From Candidatus Rokuibacteriota bacterium (GTDB taxonomy: Bacteria; Methylomirabilota; Methylomirabilia; Rokubacteriales; CSP1-6): a stretch of DNA of 64,000 nucleotides. The stretch lies in assembly GCA_016200085.1 (NCBI GenBank), contig JACQFL010000045.1, positions 1 to 64,000 of the forward strand, in the 5' to 3' direction. A program made the position numbers and the translations under genes. Shown one piece after another: positions 47,043 to 55,253 of the stretch (positions within the stretch are counted from its first letter, which is position 1; the number at the start of each line of letters is the position of its first letter). A model generated the notes under the pieces. The model did not search any database, was not told where the DNA came from, and worked only from the letters and a program-made list of their open reading frames with translations.

Positions 47043-48450
47043 GCGAGCCTCCGGCCACACGCGTGGGCTCGGCGTGCACGTCCCGCGCGAGCTCCTGGGC
47101 CCGGCCCGCCGGCACGAGGAAGGCCGCCAGGAAGGCGAGCCCGCACACGGCGAGACCCGTCACGAACACGCCGTGGAGCGCGTCGACCATGGGGAGCCCG
47201 GCCGACAGCCGCTGCGCCATCACCGCGCCCATCACCGACACGCCGATCGCGCCGCCCACGGCCCGGAAGAACTGCGTCATGGACGTCGCCACGCCCAGGT
47301 CTTCCGGCGGCACGGCGCTCTGCACGGCGATCAGCATCGGGACCATCGTCATGCCCATGCCCGCGCCCGCCAGGAAGGCGTCCCGCATGGCGACGCCCAG
47401 CGTGAGCGTCTGATCCCATCCGCTGAGGAGCAGGAAGGCCACCGTGAGGCAGGCCATGCCCACCACCACGGGCAGGCGGTACCCGATGCGGAGCACCAGG
47501 CGCGCCGTCGCCACCGACATGCCCGTCCAGCCGAAGACGAAGGGGATGAGCGCCCATCCGGTGGCGGTCGCGCTGAAGCTCCTCACGTGCTGCAGGAAGA
47601 GCGGCACGAACGAGATCGCGCCGAACATCGCGGTGCCCGACAGGAAGCCGGTGAGCACGGCGGCGACCACCATGCGGTCGCGGAACAGCCGCAGCGGCAC
47701 GATCGCCTCCGGGGCGCGCCCTTCCACGAGCACGAACCCGGCGAGGACCGCCGCGGCGGCGCCGAGGAGGAGCAGGACCTCGGGCCCGGTCCAGCGCGCC
47801 GAGCGGCCCGCCTCGCCCACCCCGAGCAGGAGCGCCGACACCCCCGCGGCGAAGAGCGCCACCCCCGCGTAGTCGATCACCGGCCGGCGGCGCTCGCCCT
47901 CGTCGCGCAGGTTGGCGGCGAGCAGCCCCATGGCGATGGCCCCGAAGGGCAGGTTGATGTAGAACACCCAGCGCCAGGACACGTAGTCCGTCAGCACGCC
48001 GCCGAGCAGCGGCCCCAGCAGCGACGCCACCCCCCAGATCCCCGAGATGTAGCCCTGCGCCTTCGCCCGCCGCTCGAGGCGGAACAGCTCGCCGACGATC
48101 GTCATGCCGATGGTGATCAGCGAGCCGGCGCCGAGCCCCTGCAGCATGCGGAACACGATGAGCTCGACCATGTTCCGGGACAGGCCCGACAGCGCGGAGC
48201 CGGCGAGGAAGATCGCCAGCCCGGTGAGGTACGTCGGCCGCCGGCCGAAGAGGTCCGACAGCCGGCCCCAGAGCGGCATGGTCACGGTGGACGTGAGGAG
48301 GAAGCCCGAGATGACCCAGGAGTAGAGCTCGATGCCGCCGAGGCTCCCCACGACCTTGGGCATGGCGGTGGCGACCACCGTCGATTCCATGGCGCCGAGG
48401 AAGATCGACAGCATCACGCCGAGCAGGATGAGCCGCGGCCGCGCGGCCAT
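47032..48450 (-). CDS. MFS drug efflux transporter, DHA2/EmrB type
   Basis: Proton-driven exporter of 472 residues with about 14 membrane segments. Motif A after helix 2 is GRLSDLFGRRPTYLTGL, and the start SIFLGAMESTVVATAMPKVV is characteristic of EmrB/QacA-type pumps. A second motif is seen in GPLLGGVLTDYVSWRWVFYI. ATG 48450 shares one base with the stop of the DUF971 gene (TGATG). Its real substrate is unknown. Confidence 0.92.
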   Translation of the reverse strand: MAARPRLILLGVMLSIFLGAMESTVVATAMPKVVGSLGGIELYSWVISGFLLTSTVTMPLWGRLSDLFGRRPTYLTGLAIFLAGSALSGLSRNMVELIVFRMLQGLGAGSLITIGMTIVGELFRLERRAKAQGYISGIWGVASLLGPLLGGVLTDYVSWRWVFYINLPFGAIAMGLLAANLRDEGERRRPVIDYAGVALFAAGVSALLLGVGEAGRSARWTGPEVLLLLGAAAAVLAGFVLVEGRAPEAIVPLRLFRDRMVVAAVLTGFLSGTAMFGAISFVPLFLQHVRSFSATATGWALIPFVFGWTGMSVATARLVLRIGYRLPVVVGMACLTVAFLLLSGWDQTLTLGVAMRDAFLAGAGMGMTMVPMLIAVQSAVPPEDLGVATSMTQFFRAVGGAIGVSVMGAVMAQRLSAGLPMVDALHGVFVTGLAVCGLAFLAAFLVPAGRAQELARDVHAEPTRVAGGSHGR

Positions 48451-48776
48451 CAGTGTCCGCCCGTGCAGCCCGCGCACCGGCACAGCGCGCGCAGGTCGGC
48501 GTGCGGGTAGCGGCTGGCGTGGCCGTCCGACCACGTGACCACGATGGCGTCGGCGTGCTTCTTGATGTCGCGCGCCACGCCCATGGCCGGCTCCAGCGCC
48601 GTGAGGGCGGCGCAGGCGCCGCACGGGCAGTCGCGCCGGAGCCGGTCGAAGGGAAAGATGCTGCCGTGCTCGTCGGCCCACGTCACCCCGAGCGCATAGC
48701 GTCCGACGAGGTGGACGTCCTTCGGCGTCGCGGGGTCCGGCTGGCCCACGATGGGCAGGAGCAGTTTGCGGTTCAC
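48450..48776 (-). CDS. DUF971 family protein
   Basis: Protein of 108 residues, GTG start 48776 with GGGAGG upstream. It matches DUF971, the small N-terminal domain of gamma-butyrobetaine hydroxylases: VGRYALGVTWADEHGSIFPF, LRRDCPCGACAA and VTWSDGHASRYPHADLRALC. The cysteines of CPCGAC and CRCAGC may bind a metal. Family members often lie near Fe-S or BioY genes; here it is linked to a DNA glycosylase and a transporter. Confidence 0.8.
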   Translation of the reverse strand: MNRKLLLPIVGQPDPATPKDVHLVGRYALGVTWADEHGSIFPFDRLRRDCPCGACAALTALEPAMGVARDIKKHADAIVVTWSDGHASRYPHADLRALCRCAGCTGGH

Positions 48777-49693
48777 GTGCCGCCTCCCGTCGCGGGCGCG
48801 GCCAGCCGCATGCCGGCGAGCAGATAGTGGATGGCGAGGTTCTGATGCGGCCCCCAGGCCGCGGCCCGACGGCGGATCGCCGCCTCGCTCGGCGTGCGCC
48901 CGCGGCCCCAGTGACGCGCGAACGCCTTGCGCACGGCGAGGTCGCCCGCGGGGCAGACCGCCCCCCGCCCGAGGCACCGCGCGAGGAACCAGTCCGCGGT
49001 CCAGCGCCCCAGCCCACGCAACGCGGTCAGGCGCTCGATGACGACGGCGTCGGGGGCGGTGGCGAGCGCTTCGAGGTCGAGGGCGCCGGCGCGCACGGCG
49101 CGGGCGAGGTCCCGGATGTACTCGGCCTTGCGCGTCGAGAACTGCATGCGCCGCAGATCGCGCACGCGCGCGGCCGCCAGCGTGGCGGGCGCGGGGAAGG
49201 CCCACGCCGTCTGGCCGCCGATCGCCACCGGCGTGCCGTAGCGCCTTACGAGCCGGGCGCGGCACACGAACGCGAAGGGCAGGTTGACCTGCTGGGCGGC
49301 GATGGCGTGCACGAGCATCTCCAGCGGCCTCGCCGCGAGCGTGGGGCGCAAGCCGTACAGCGGCTCGATCAGGGCCGCGAGCACCGGGTCGCCCTTGGCG
49401 AGACGGTAGAAGCCCGCGAGATCGAAGTCGAGGCCGAACACGCGGCGCACCTCGGCGGCGACGGCCTCGCCGACCCGCGTGGCGCGCGCGCCGGGCAGGC
49501 GCACGGTGAGGCGCGCGTCGTCGACGCCGCCGCTCCAGCGGACCTCGTACGGCACCAGCCGGGCGCCCAGCCGGAGCACGCGGCGGAAGACGCCCTCGCC
49601 GAGACGGTTCGAGGGATCCTCGCCCCAGAGGCGATAGCGGGCCAGCGTCGCGTGGACGTCGAGGGGGCCGTCGGGCTCGAGAACGAGGTTCAT
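48773..49693 (-). CDS. DNA-3-methyladenine glycosylase II-like (AlkA type)
   Basis: Base-excision repair enzyme removing alkylated bases, 306 residues. An N-terminal AlkA-like domain (NLVLEPDGPLDVHATLARYR) is followed by the HhH-GPD domain with the HAIAAQQVNLPFA stretch and TALRGLGRWTADWFLAR. The catalytic Asp is in CPAGDLAVRKAF. ATG 49693 is used; ATG 49723 would add ten residues. Its stop overlaps the DUF971 start by 4 bases. Confidence 0.87.
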   Translation of the reverse strand: MNLVLEPDGPLDVHATLARYRLWGEDPSNRLGEGVFRRVLRLGARLVPYEVRWSGGVDDARLTVRLPGARATRVGEAVAAEVRRVFGLDFDLAGFYRLAKGDPVLAALIEPLYGLRPTLAARPLEMLVHAIAAQQVNLPFAFVCRARLVRRYGTPVAIGGQTAWAFPAPATLAAARVRDLRRMQFSTRKAEYIRDLARAVRAGALDLEALATAPDAVVIERLTALRGLGRWTADWFLARCLGRGAVCPAGDLAVRKAFARHWGRGRTPSEAAIRRRAAAWGPHQNLAIHYLLAGMRLAAPATGGGT

Positions 49694-49752
49694 GTGCTGG
49701 CGCGCGCGGGAAGCCGCGACCATCGAGTTTACCACCCCGGCCGCCCGGCGCT

Positions 49753-51576
49753 TCAGTGCTTCAGATGATAGGGCACGTCGGTGACGACGACGTTCTCGTG
49801 GAAGAGCAGCGCCCCCTTGATCACGTAGGCCGTCTGGTTGTGCAGCAGCACCTGCCACCACCGCCGCGGGAGGAACTCGGGCAGGACGATGGTGATGACC
49901 GAATGCGGCCCGCCCTGCTTCTGGAGGTGGTCGATGTACTCGAGCAACGGTCCGAGCAACGACCGGTAGGGCGAGGTCAGCACGATGAGGGGCAGGCCCA
50001 TCCCGAACTTCGCCCACTTCTCCTCGAGCCGGTGGGTGCGGTCGGGGTCGCTCTCCACGTACACCGCCTTGGCGTTCGCGGACAGCGACTGCGCCCACTG
50101 CAGCGCCGGCACCACGCCGCGGTGCAGGTCGCCGACGAGCACGAGCACGAAATTCGTGATCGGCGGCGGGGGAGCGAAGCCCTCCAGCGAGAGCTGGTGG
50201 GCCACCTGCTCGTAGTGGCGGCGCACGAGGAGGAACGTGATGACGAGGGTGGGGATCAGCAGGATGACGATCCAGGCCCCGTGGGTGAACTTGGTCACCG
50301 CGATCGTCAGCAGCACGAGGCCGGTCACCGCGGCCCCCACGCCGTTGATCCAGCCCCGCCACCACCAGCCGGACTCGCGCCGCGTCAGCCAGCGGCGCAC
50401 CATGCTGGTCTGCGACAGCGTGAAGGAGAGGAACACGCCGACGGCGTAGAGCGGGATCAGCGCGTGGGTGTCGCCGCGGAAGAACACCAGGAGCGCGACG
50501 GCCAGCCCGCTCAGGATGACGATGCCGTTGGAGAAGACCAGGCGGTCGCCCTGGCGGGCGAACTGGCGCGGGATGAACCCGTCGCGGGCGAGGAAGTACG
50601 ACAGCCGCGGGAAGTCCGCGAACGACGTGTTCGCGGCCAGCAAGAGGATCAGCATCGTCACGGTCTGCGTCTCGTAGTACACGAGTCCGGTGCCGAAGAT
50701 GCGCCGCGCCAGCTGCGAGACGACCGTTTCCGTGTCGCTCGGATGGATGCCGAGGTCGTACGCCAGGTACGTGAGGCCCAGGAAGAGGGTGATGAGGATC
50801 GCGCCGAGCCACGCCAGCACCATGCGAGCGTTCCGCGCCTCGGGCGGCCTGAAGGCGGGCACGCCGTCAGACACCGCCTCGACGCCGGTGAGCGCGGCGC
50901 ACCCGGAGGCGAAGGCCCGCAGGATGAGGAAGAGCCCGACGCCTTCCAGGCCGGGGGCGTGCGGCTGGTAGGGCGCCTCGGGCAGGAACTTGAAGGCGGT
51001 GCCGAGCACGCCGTAGCCCACCAGGCCGAGCACGCTGGCGATGAAGAGGTACGTGGGAGTCGCGAAGATCGCTCCCGATTCGCGGATTCCCCGCAGGTTC
51101 GCGACGGCGACGAGCACCACCGCCGCCACGCAGAGGGCGACGCGGAAGCGGTGCAGCGCGGGGACCGCGGAGGTCAGGGCTGCGACCCCGGCGGCCACGC
51201 TGACGGATACGGTGAGGACGTAGTCGATGAGCAGCGCCGCGCCCGCGACGAGCCCGGGCGCGACGCCCAGGTTGTCCTTGGCCACGATGTAGGCGCCGCC
51301 GCCACCGGGGTACGCCAGGATGGTTTGCCGGTAGGAGCTGACCACGATCGCGATCAGCAGCGCGATGGCCAGGCCGATCGGCAGCGAGAAGCTGAGCGCC
51401 GCCGAGCCGGCGAGCACGAGGATCAGGAGGATCTCCTCGGTCGCGTACGCGACCGAGGACAGCGCGTCCGAGGCGAAGACGGCGAGCGCGGTCGCCTTGC
51501 CCAGGCGCTCGTGCCGCCCCTGGGCGGTCGGGATCGGGCTGCCGACGAGCAGACGCTTCAGCCGGTACAGACGCAC
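49753..51576 (-). CDS. kimA: APC-superfamily transporter, KimA (YdaO)-like
   Basis: Inner-membrane transporter of 607 residues with about 12 membrane segments and a C-terminal soluble domain (from about 445, with TNFVLVLVGDLHRGVVPALQ). Family match: TALAVFASDALSSVAYATEE and YPGGGGAYIVAKDNLG. The length and this N-terminus fit KimA, a high-affinity K+/H+ symporter controlled by c-di-AMP in Bacillus; some relatives are annotated as amino-acid permeases. The 68 bases before its start show no ydaO-type riboswitch. Confidence 0.82.
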   Translation of the reverse strand: MRLYRLKRLLVGSPIPTAQGRHERLGKATALAVFASDALSSVAYATEEILLILVLAGSAALSFSLPIGLAIALLIAIVVSSYRQTILAYPGGGGAYIVAKDNLGVAPGLVAGAALLIDYVLTVSVSVAAGVAALTSAVPALHRFRVALCVAAVVLVAVANLRGIRESGAIFATPTYLFIASVLGLVGYGVLGTAFKFLPEAPYQPHAPGLEGVGLFLILRAFASGCAALTGVEAVSDGVPAFRPPEARNARMVLAWLGAILITLFLGLTYLAYDLGIHPSDTETVVSQLARRIFGTGLVYYETQTVTMLILLLAANTSFADFPRLSYFLARDGFIPRQFARQGDRLVFSNGIVILSGLAVALLVFFRGDTHALIPLYAVGVFLSFTLSQTSMVRRWLTRRESGWWWRGWINGVGAAVTGLVLLTIAVTKFTHGAWIVILLIPTLVITFLLVRRHYEQVAHQLSLEGFAPPPPITNFVLVLVGDLHRGVVPALQWAQSLSANAKAVYVESDPDRTHRLEEKWAKFGMGLPLIVLTSPYRSLLGPLLEYIDHLQKQGGPHSVITIVLPEFLPRRWWQVLLHNQTAYVIKGALLFHENVVVTDVPYHLKH

Positions 51577-51644
51577 GCCCGCGATTCTACTTCACGCCCC
51601 CATGGCGATCCCCTGTCGAGTGAAGGCCGTCCGGAGGGAAGGGC

Positions 51645-53198
51645 TCAAGAGCCGGCGACGTCCCCCACGACCCGCACCCGGGTCCGCAATGAGTTCCCGG
51701 GCAGATAGGCCAGCGGCAGGTCCTCCACCTCGACCACCGTGAGCGTCGTCCGCTCGGCCCCCGCCAGCACGGCCCGGTCCTCGGCGAGCTGGCGGGCGGC
51801 GGCGATCGCCTCGTCGCGGCTCAGGCCCTGAAAGATCTGATCCGCCTCGCCGCTCACCTGGGCCATGGCCGCCCCCACCGCGTTGGCCACGGCTTGGTGC
51901 GGCACGTGGATCACCTCGGAGATCCCGGCGAGCCTCGGCGGCACCAGGAAGCAGCCGCCGCCGACGGCGATGAGCGGCGCCTCGCGGGCGTCGATCTTCA
52001 TCCGGTCCACGCCGTCCTCGATCATCGCGTGCGCGCGGGCCAGGGCCGCCTCGATCAGCCGGGGCGGCAGGGCGGCGACCCGCCGGCGGTCGCCGAGGTC
52101 CAGCAGGCCCGCGGCCACCGCCACGTCCGTCATGGTCAGCTCAAAGCCGCCGAATACGAGGCTGCGCTCGGTCAGCTGGTAGCCGACGCTGTGGGGCCCG
52201 ATCGTGAGCCGATCGCCATCGCCCGTCACGATGGTCCCTCCGCCGAGCCCCAGCGACAGGAGATCGGGCATCCGGAACAGCGTGCGCACGCCCCCGATCT
52301 CGACGACGCTGTTGGCCTCGCGGGGGAAGCCGTGCCGGAGGCTGCCCACGTCGGTCGTCGTGCCCCCCACGTCGATCACGAGGGCGTTGTCCCGGCCGGA
52401 GAGCAGCGCCGCGCCCCGCATGCTGTTGGTCGGCCCCGAGGCGAAGCTGTAGACGGGAAAGGCCTCGGCCGCCGAGGCCAGCATCACGGTGCCGTCGTTC
52501 TGGGTCAGGTAGAGGGGCGCTGCGACGCCGCTGGCGGCCAGGGCCTCCGCGAACGCGCACGCGGTCCGGCGCGCGAGGTCGACCAGGCAGGCGTTGAGAA
52601 GCGCGACGTTCTCGCGCTCGAGGAGCCCGATCCGTCCGAGGTCGTGCGAGCGGGTGACCGCGATGCCCGGGCACTCCTCGGCCAGGATCTCGGCGGCGCG
52701 GTCCTCGCACTCCGGATTCAGCGGCGAGAACACCGAGGCCACGGCGGCCGAGCGGATGCCCGCCTCCCGGATGCGCCGCGCGGCGGCGCGCATCCCGGCG
52801 GTATCGAACGGCACGATCGGCCGACCGTCGTACTCGTGGCCGCCCGCCAGCATGACGATCTCGCCGCGCGCGACGGCGGCCAGATCCTCGGGCCAGTCCA
52901 CGAACGGCTCGAGCGAGGCGCTGGCGGGCAGCCCGATGCGGATGGCGGCGACAGCCACCAGGTGACGCCGCTGGACGATCGCGTTGGTGAAGTGGGTGGT
53001 GCCGATCATGACGGCGTCAACGGGGCCGCCGCCGCCGGCCGCGCGCCAGCGCGCGAGGAGGTCGCGGAGGGCGGCGACGATGCCCGAGGTCACGTCCGCG
53101 GTGGTCGGGGTCTTGACCGCGTGCAGGACCCGGTCGTCCTCGAGGAGGACGGCGTCGGTGTTGGTGCCACCCACGTCGATGCCGATCCGGCGACGCAT
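51645..53198 (-). CDS. hyuA: Hydantoinase/oxoprolinase family protein (HyuA type)
   Basis: ATP-dependent amidohydrolase-like subunit of 517 residues. The opening RIGIDVGGTNTDAVLLEDDR and later NALVIDVGGTTTDVGSLRHG are the two phosphate motifs of the ASKHA-like fold, with GGGCFLVPP near the end. HyuA normally pairs with HyuB (absent here). Its neighbours DUF917 and AroM recur with HyuA in other genomes (recollection). The substrate is probably a cyclic amide. Confidence 0.87.
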   Translation of the reverse strand: MRRRIGIDVGGTNTDAVLLEDDRVLHAVKTPTTADVTSGIVAALRDLLARWRAAGGGGPVDAVMIGTTHFTNAIVQRRHLVAVAAIRIGLPASASLEPFVDWPEDLAAVARGEIVMLAGGHEYDGRPIVPFDTAGMRAAARRIREAGIRSAAVASVFSPLNPECEDRAAEILAEECPGIAVTRSHDLGRIGLLERENVALLNACLVDLARRTACAFAEALAASGVAAPLYLTQNDGTVMLASAAEAFPVYSFASGPTNSMRGAALLSGRDNALVIDVGGTTTDVGSLRHGFPREANSVVEIGGVRTLFRMPDLLSLGLGGGTIVTGDGDRLTIGPHSVGYQLTERSLVFGGFELTMTDVAVAAGLLDLGDRRRVAALPPRLIEAALARAHAMIEDGVDRMKIDAREAPLIAVGGGCFLVPPRLAGISEVIHVPHQAVANAVGAAMAQVSGEADQIFQGLSRDEAIAAARQLAEDRAVLAGAERTTLTVVEVEDLPLAYLPGNSLRTRVRVVGDVAGS

Positions 53199-53210
53199 TA
53201 TTGGAGCGGC

Positions 53211-53328
53211 GGCCGCGCGGTCGGCTCGGGCCGTGGGTGGCCTGCCGGGGGCGGGGCCTGGCTGCGTTGTCGCGGGGGCCGCGCGGTCGGCTCGGGCCGT
53301 GGGTGGCCTGCCGGGGGCGGGGCCTGGC
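53211..53328. repeat. Two identical 52-bp dispersed repeat units
   Basis: Units 53211-53262 and 53277-53328 are identical and spaced 66 bases apart. They lie between hyuA and the DUF917 gene, directly upstream of the hyuA start. The core GGCTCGGGCCGTGGGTGGCC is shared with the repeat in the D-glutamate cyclase gene near 14.5 kb. Flanking bases differ between the two loci. Confidence 0.85.
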
Positions 53329-53346
53329 GGCCTTCGTCATGCCGAT

Positions 53347-54441
53347 TCATGGGAGCGTCGTCATTTCGAAGACGGAGCGGAAGTCGAGGTCGTAGCCGAA
53401 GGCGCGCGGGCCGACGTGCTCGAGGCCCTTGGGGGTCAGCAGGATCGCGGGCGCGGGCAGCGCGATGACCGACACCCGCTGGCCGTAGCGCAAGGTTTCC
53501 GTGCCGATGGCGTCGCCGGAGACGGTGTCGAGCACGCAGATGAGATCCGGGGTCGTCACCCGTGGCTCGCCGTCGAGCCAGCCCACCGCGAACTCGTTCT
53601 GGAAGGCGAGCGAGAAGACGTGCCCGCGCCAGGCTTCGAGCCCCTCCACGGTCGCGGTGCCCCGCAGGAAGCCCTCGGTGGTGCGCCGCGCCACGTCCTG
53701 GATCTTGCCCGTGAAGAGGAGCCGGCCGCCTTCGGCCTCCACCACCGCGGCGACGGGATCGTGATGCGCGCGGCGCGCCGCCTGCACCGTCTGGCCGAGA
53801 CGGATGGCCTTGCTCGTCGAGTAGAGGATGCCGCACGCCTTGACCTCACGGCCGGTGCGCGGCGCCTTGCACGTGCCCGCCACGGAGCCCACGGCCACGC
53901 ACGCCGTGCGCGAGAGGCGCTCCATCCACTTCCAGCTCTCCGCGCGCGCCACGATCACGGCGTTGTCGCGCACGTCCGCCAGGGTCAGCGGGAACATGGG
54001 CAGGTCGTGGATGGCGAAGCTCGTCATCTGCGCTTCGGGGAAGGCGCGTCCCATGCAGTCGCCGTCCACCACCGGCAGCCCGAGCCCCGCCGCCGCCATG
54101 AAGGGCTGGATGGCGTTGCCCCCGCCGATCTCCAGCGACATCACGGCCTCGAAGCGCCGGCCGAGGTAGTCCTCCATCATCCGCACCGCCCGCTCGATGG
54201 TGCGGGGATCGGTCAGGCGCTCCTGGCCGACCAGGGGCGCGCCCATGCTGGACACGACGGCGACCAGCGCGTCGTCGGCGAGATCCATCGGGTCCATGAG
54301 GTCCACGACCACGCCGCGCCGGTAGAGCTGGCGCATGTTCAGGAGCCCGAGGTAGGGGCTGCCGCCGCCGCCCGTGCCGAGGATCCAGGCACCGATGGCG
54401 AGGGACTCGATCGCTTCCAGCGGGACGGGGCGGGTGGCCAT
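53347..54441 (-). CDS. DUF917 family protein
   Basis: Protein of 364 residues from ATG 54441, matching DUF917 (S-methyl-thiohydantoin desulfurase-like family). Motifs: ESLAIGAWILGTGGGGSPYLG, DDALVAVVSSMGAPLVGQER and SLEIGGGNAIQPFMAAAGLG, typical of the Gly-rich first domain. The order AroM-DUF917-HyuA on one strand supports a joint pathway for a hydantoin or related ring. No signal peptide. The exact activity is not established here. Confidence 0.8.
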   Translation of the reverse strand: MATRPVPLEAIESLAIGAWILGTGGGGSPYLGLLNMRQLYRRGVVVDLMDPMDLADDALVAVVSSMGAPLVGQERLTDPRTIERAVRMMEDYLGRRFEAVMSLEIGGGNAIQPFMAAAGLGLPVVDGDCMGRAFPEAQMTSFAIHDLPMFPLTLADVRDNAVIVARAESWKWMERLSRTACVAVGSVAGTCKAPRTGREVKACGILYSTSKAIRLGQTVQAARRAHHDPVAAVVEAEGGRLLFTGKIQDVARRTTEGFLRGTATVEGLEAWRGHVFSLAFQNEFAVGWLDGEPRVTTPDLICVLDTVSGDAIGTETLRYGQRVSVIALPAPAILLTPKGLEHVGPRAFGYDLDFRSVFEMTTLP

Positions 54442-54487
54442 CAGCGTGCCGCCATCGCCCACGGCGACGCCACCCGCGAGGCCACGC

Positions 54488-55177
54488 TCACAGGCCGGCG
54501 ATCTCCGCCACCACGCGCGCGACGAGAAGGTTCGCCACGAGGACGGGCACGCCGAGCCGGTGCTGCAGCTCCGCGCGCGTCTTGCGCCGGAACCCGATGC
54601 AGTCCATGACCACCACGCCGGCGCCGCCGGCGTGGAGGGCATCGGCGGCGCGGCTCACCGCCGCGGGGTCGGATTCCTCGTACGGCGAGAGCGGGATCAC
54701 CAGGGGATCGAAGCCGTCGGCGCGCCAGCGCGCCTCCGTCTGGGGCACGTGGGGCACCGACGGCGTGAGCACGCCGAGCCGCCCAGGACAGACGAGCCCG
54801 CGCAGCACCCCGAGCAGCACCTGCTGGGGCTCCACGAGCGGGCGCGAGGCCCGGAAGGGCGGAAACGCGCCGGTGCACAGCAGCACGTTGACCTCGACGC
54901 CCGCTCCTTCCAGCGCGTCGACGCACGCCTGCACGCGAGCCACCACGTGATCCTTGGCGACGAACACCGAGCCGCCCCCGGCGAGGCGCGTGACCAGCAT
55001 CTCCTGCCCGGGCCGCGGCGCCAGCGACGCGATGGTGGCGCCGTCCAGCCCGTCCAGCGCGCCCCGCTCCACGATCGCGACGGCGGGCCCGAGGATCTCG
55101 CGCATGTCGGGGACGACGTCCACACGCGGCGACTGTCCCACGGTGATCATCCCGATACGGACGCTCATGTCGGTCAC
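54488..55177 (-). CDS. aroM: AroM family protein
   Basis: Protein of 229 residues; the family is close to the Asp/Glu racemase fold. The opening VRIGMITVGQSPRVDVVPDM is diagnostic. A cysteine in LLCTGAFPPF and another in VVMDCIGF stand at the two usual racemase-like cysteine positions. The E. coli AroM function is unknown. It lies 46 bases before the DUF917 gene. The first ATG is 55177; ATG 55168 (MSVRIG) is equally possible. Confidence 0.85.
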   Translation of the reverse strand: MTDMSVRIGMITVGQSPRVDVVPDMREILGPAVAIVERGALDGLDGATIASLAPRPGQEMLVTRLAGGGSVFVAKDHVVARVQACVDALEGAGVEVNVLLCTGAFPPFRASRPLVEPQQVLLGVLRGLVCPGRLGVLTPSVPHVPQTEARWRADGFDPLVIPLSPYEESDPAAVSRAADALHAGGAGVVVMDCIGFRRKTRAELQHRLGVPVLVANLLVARVVAEIAGL

Positions 55178-55253
55178 CTCAGCCCACTCGTGCCTCGACG
55201 ACGAGCCGGCGCGCCGGGTCGAGGCCGGGATCCAGGACGCTAGGTCGGGGCGC

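Noticed and set aside
49753..51645. A c-di-AMP (ydaO) riboswitch before the KimA-like gene
   Set aside because: Only 68 bases separate it from hyuA and they show none of the conserved ydaO motif.
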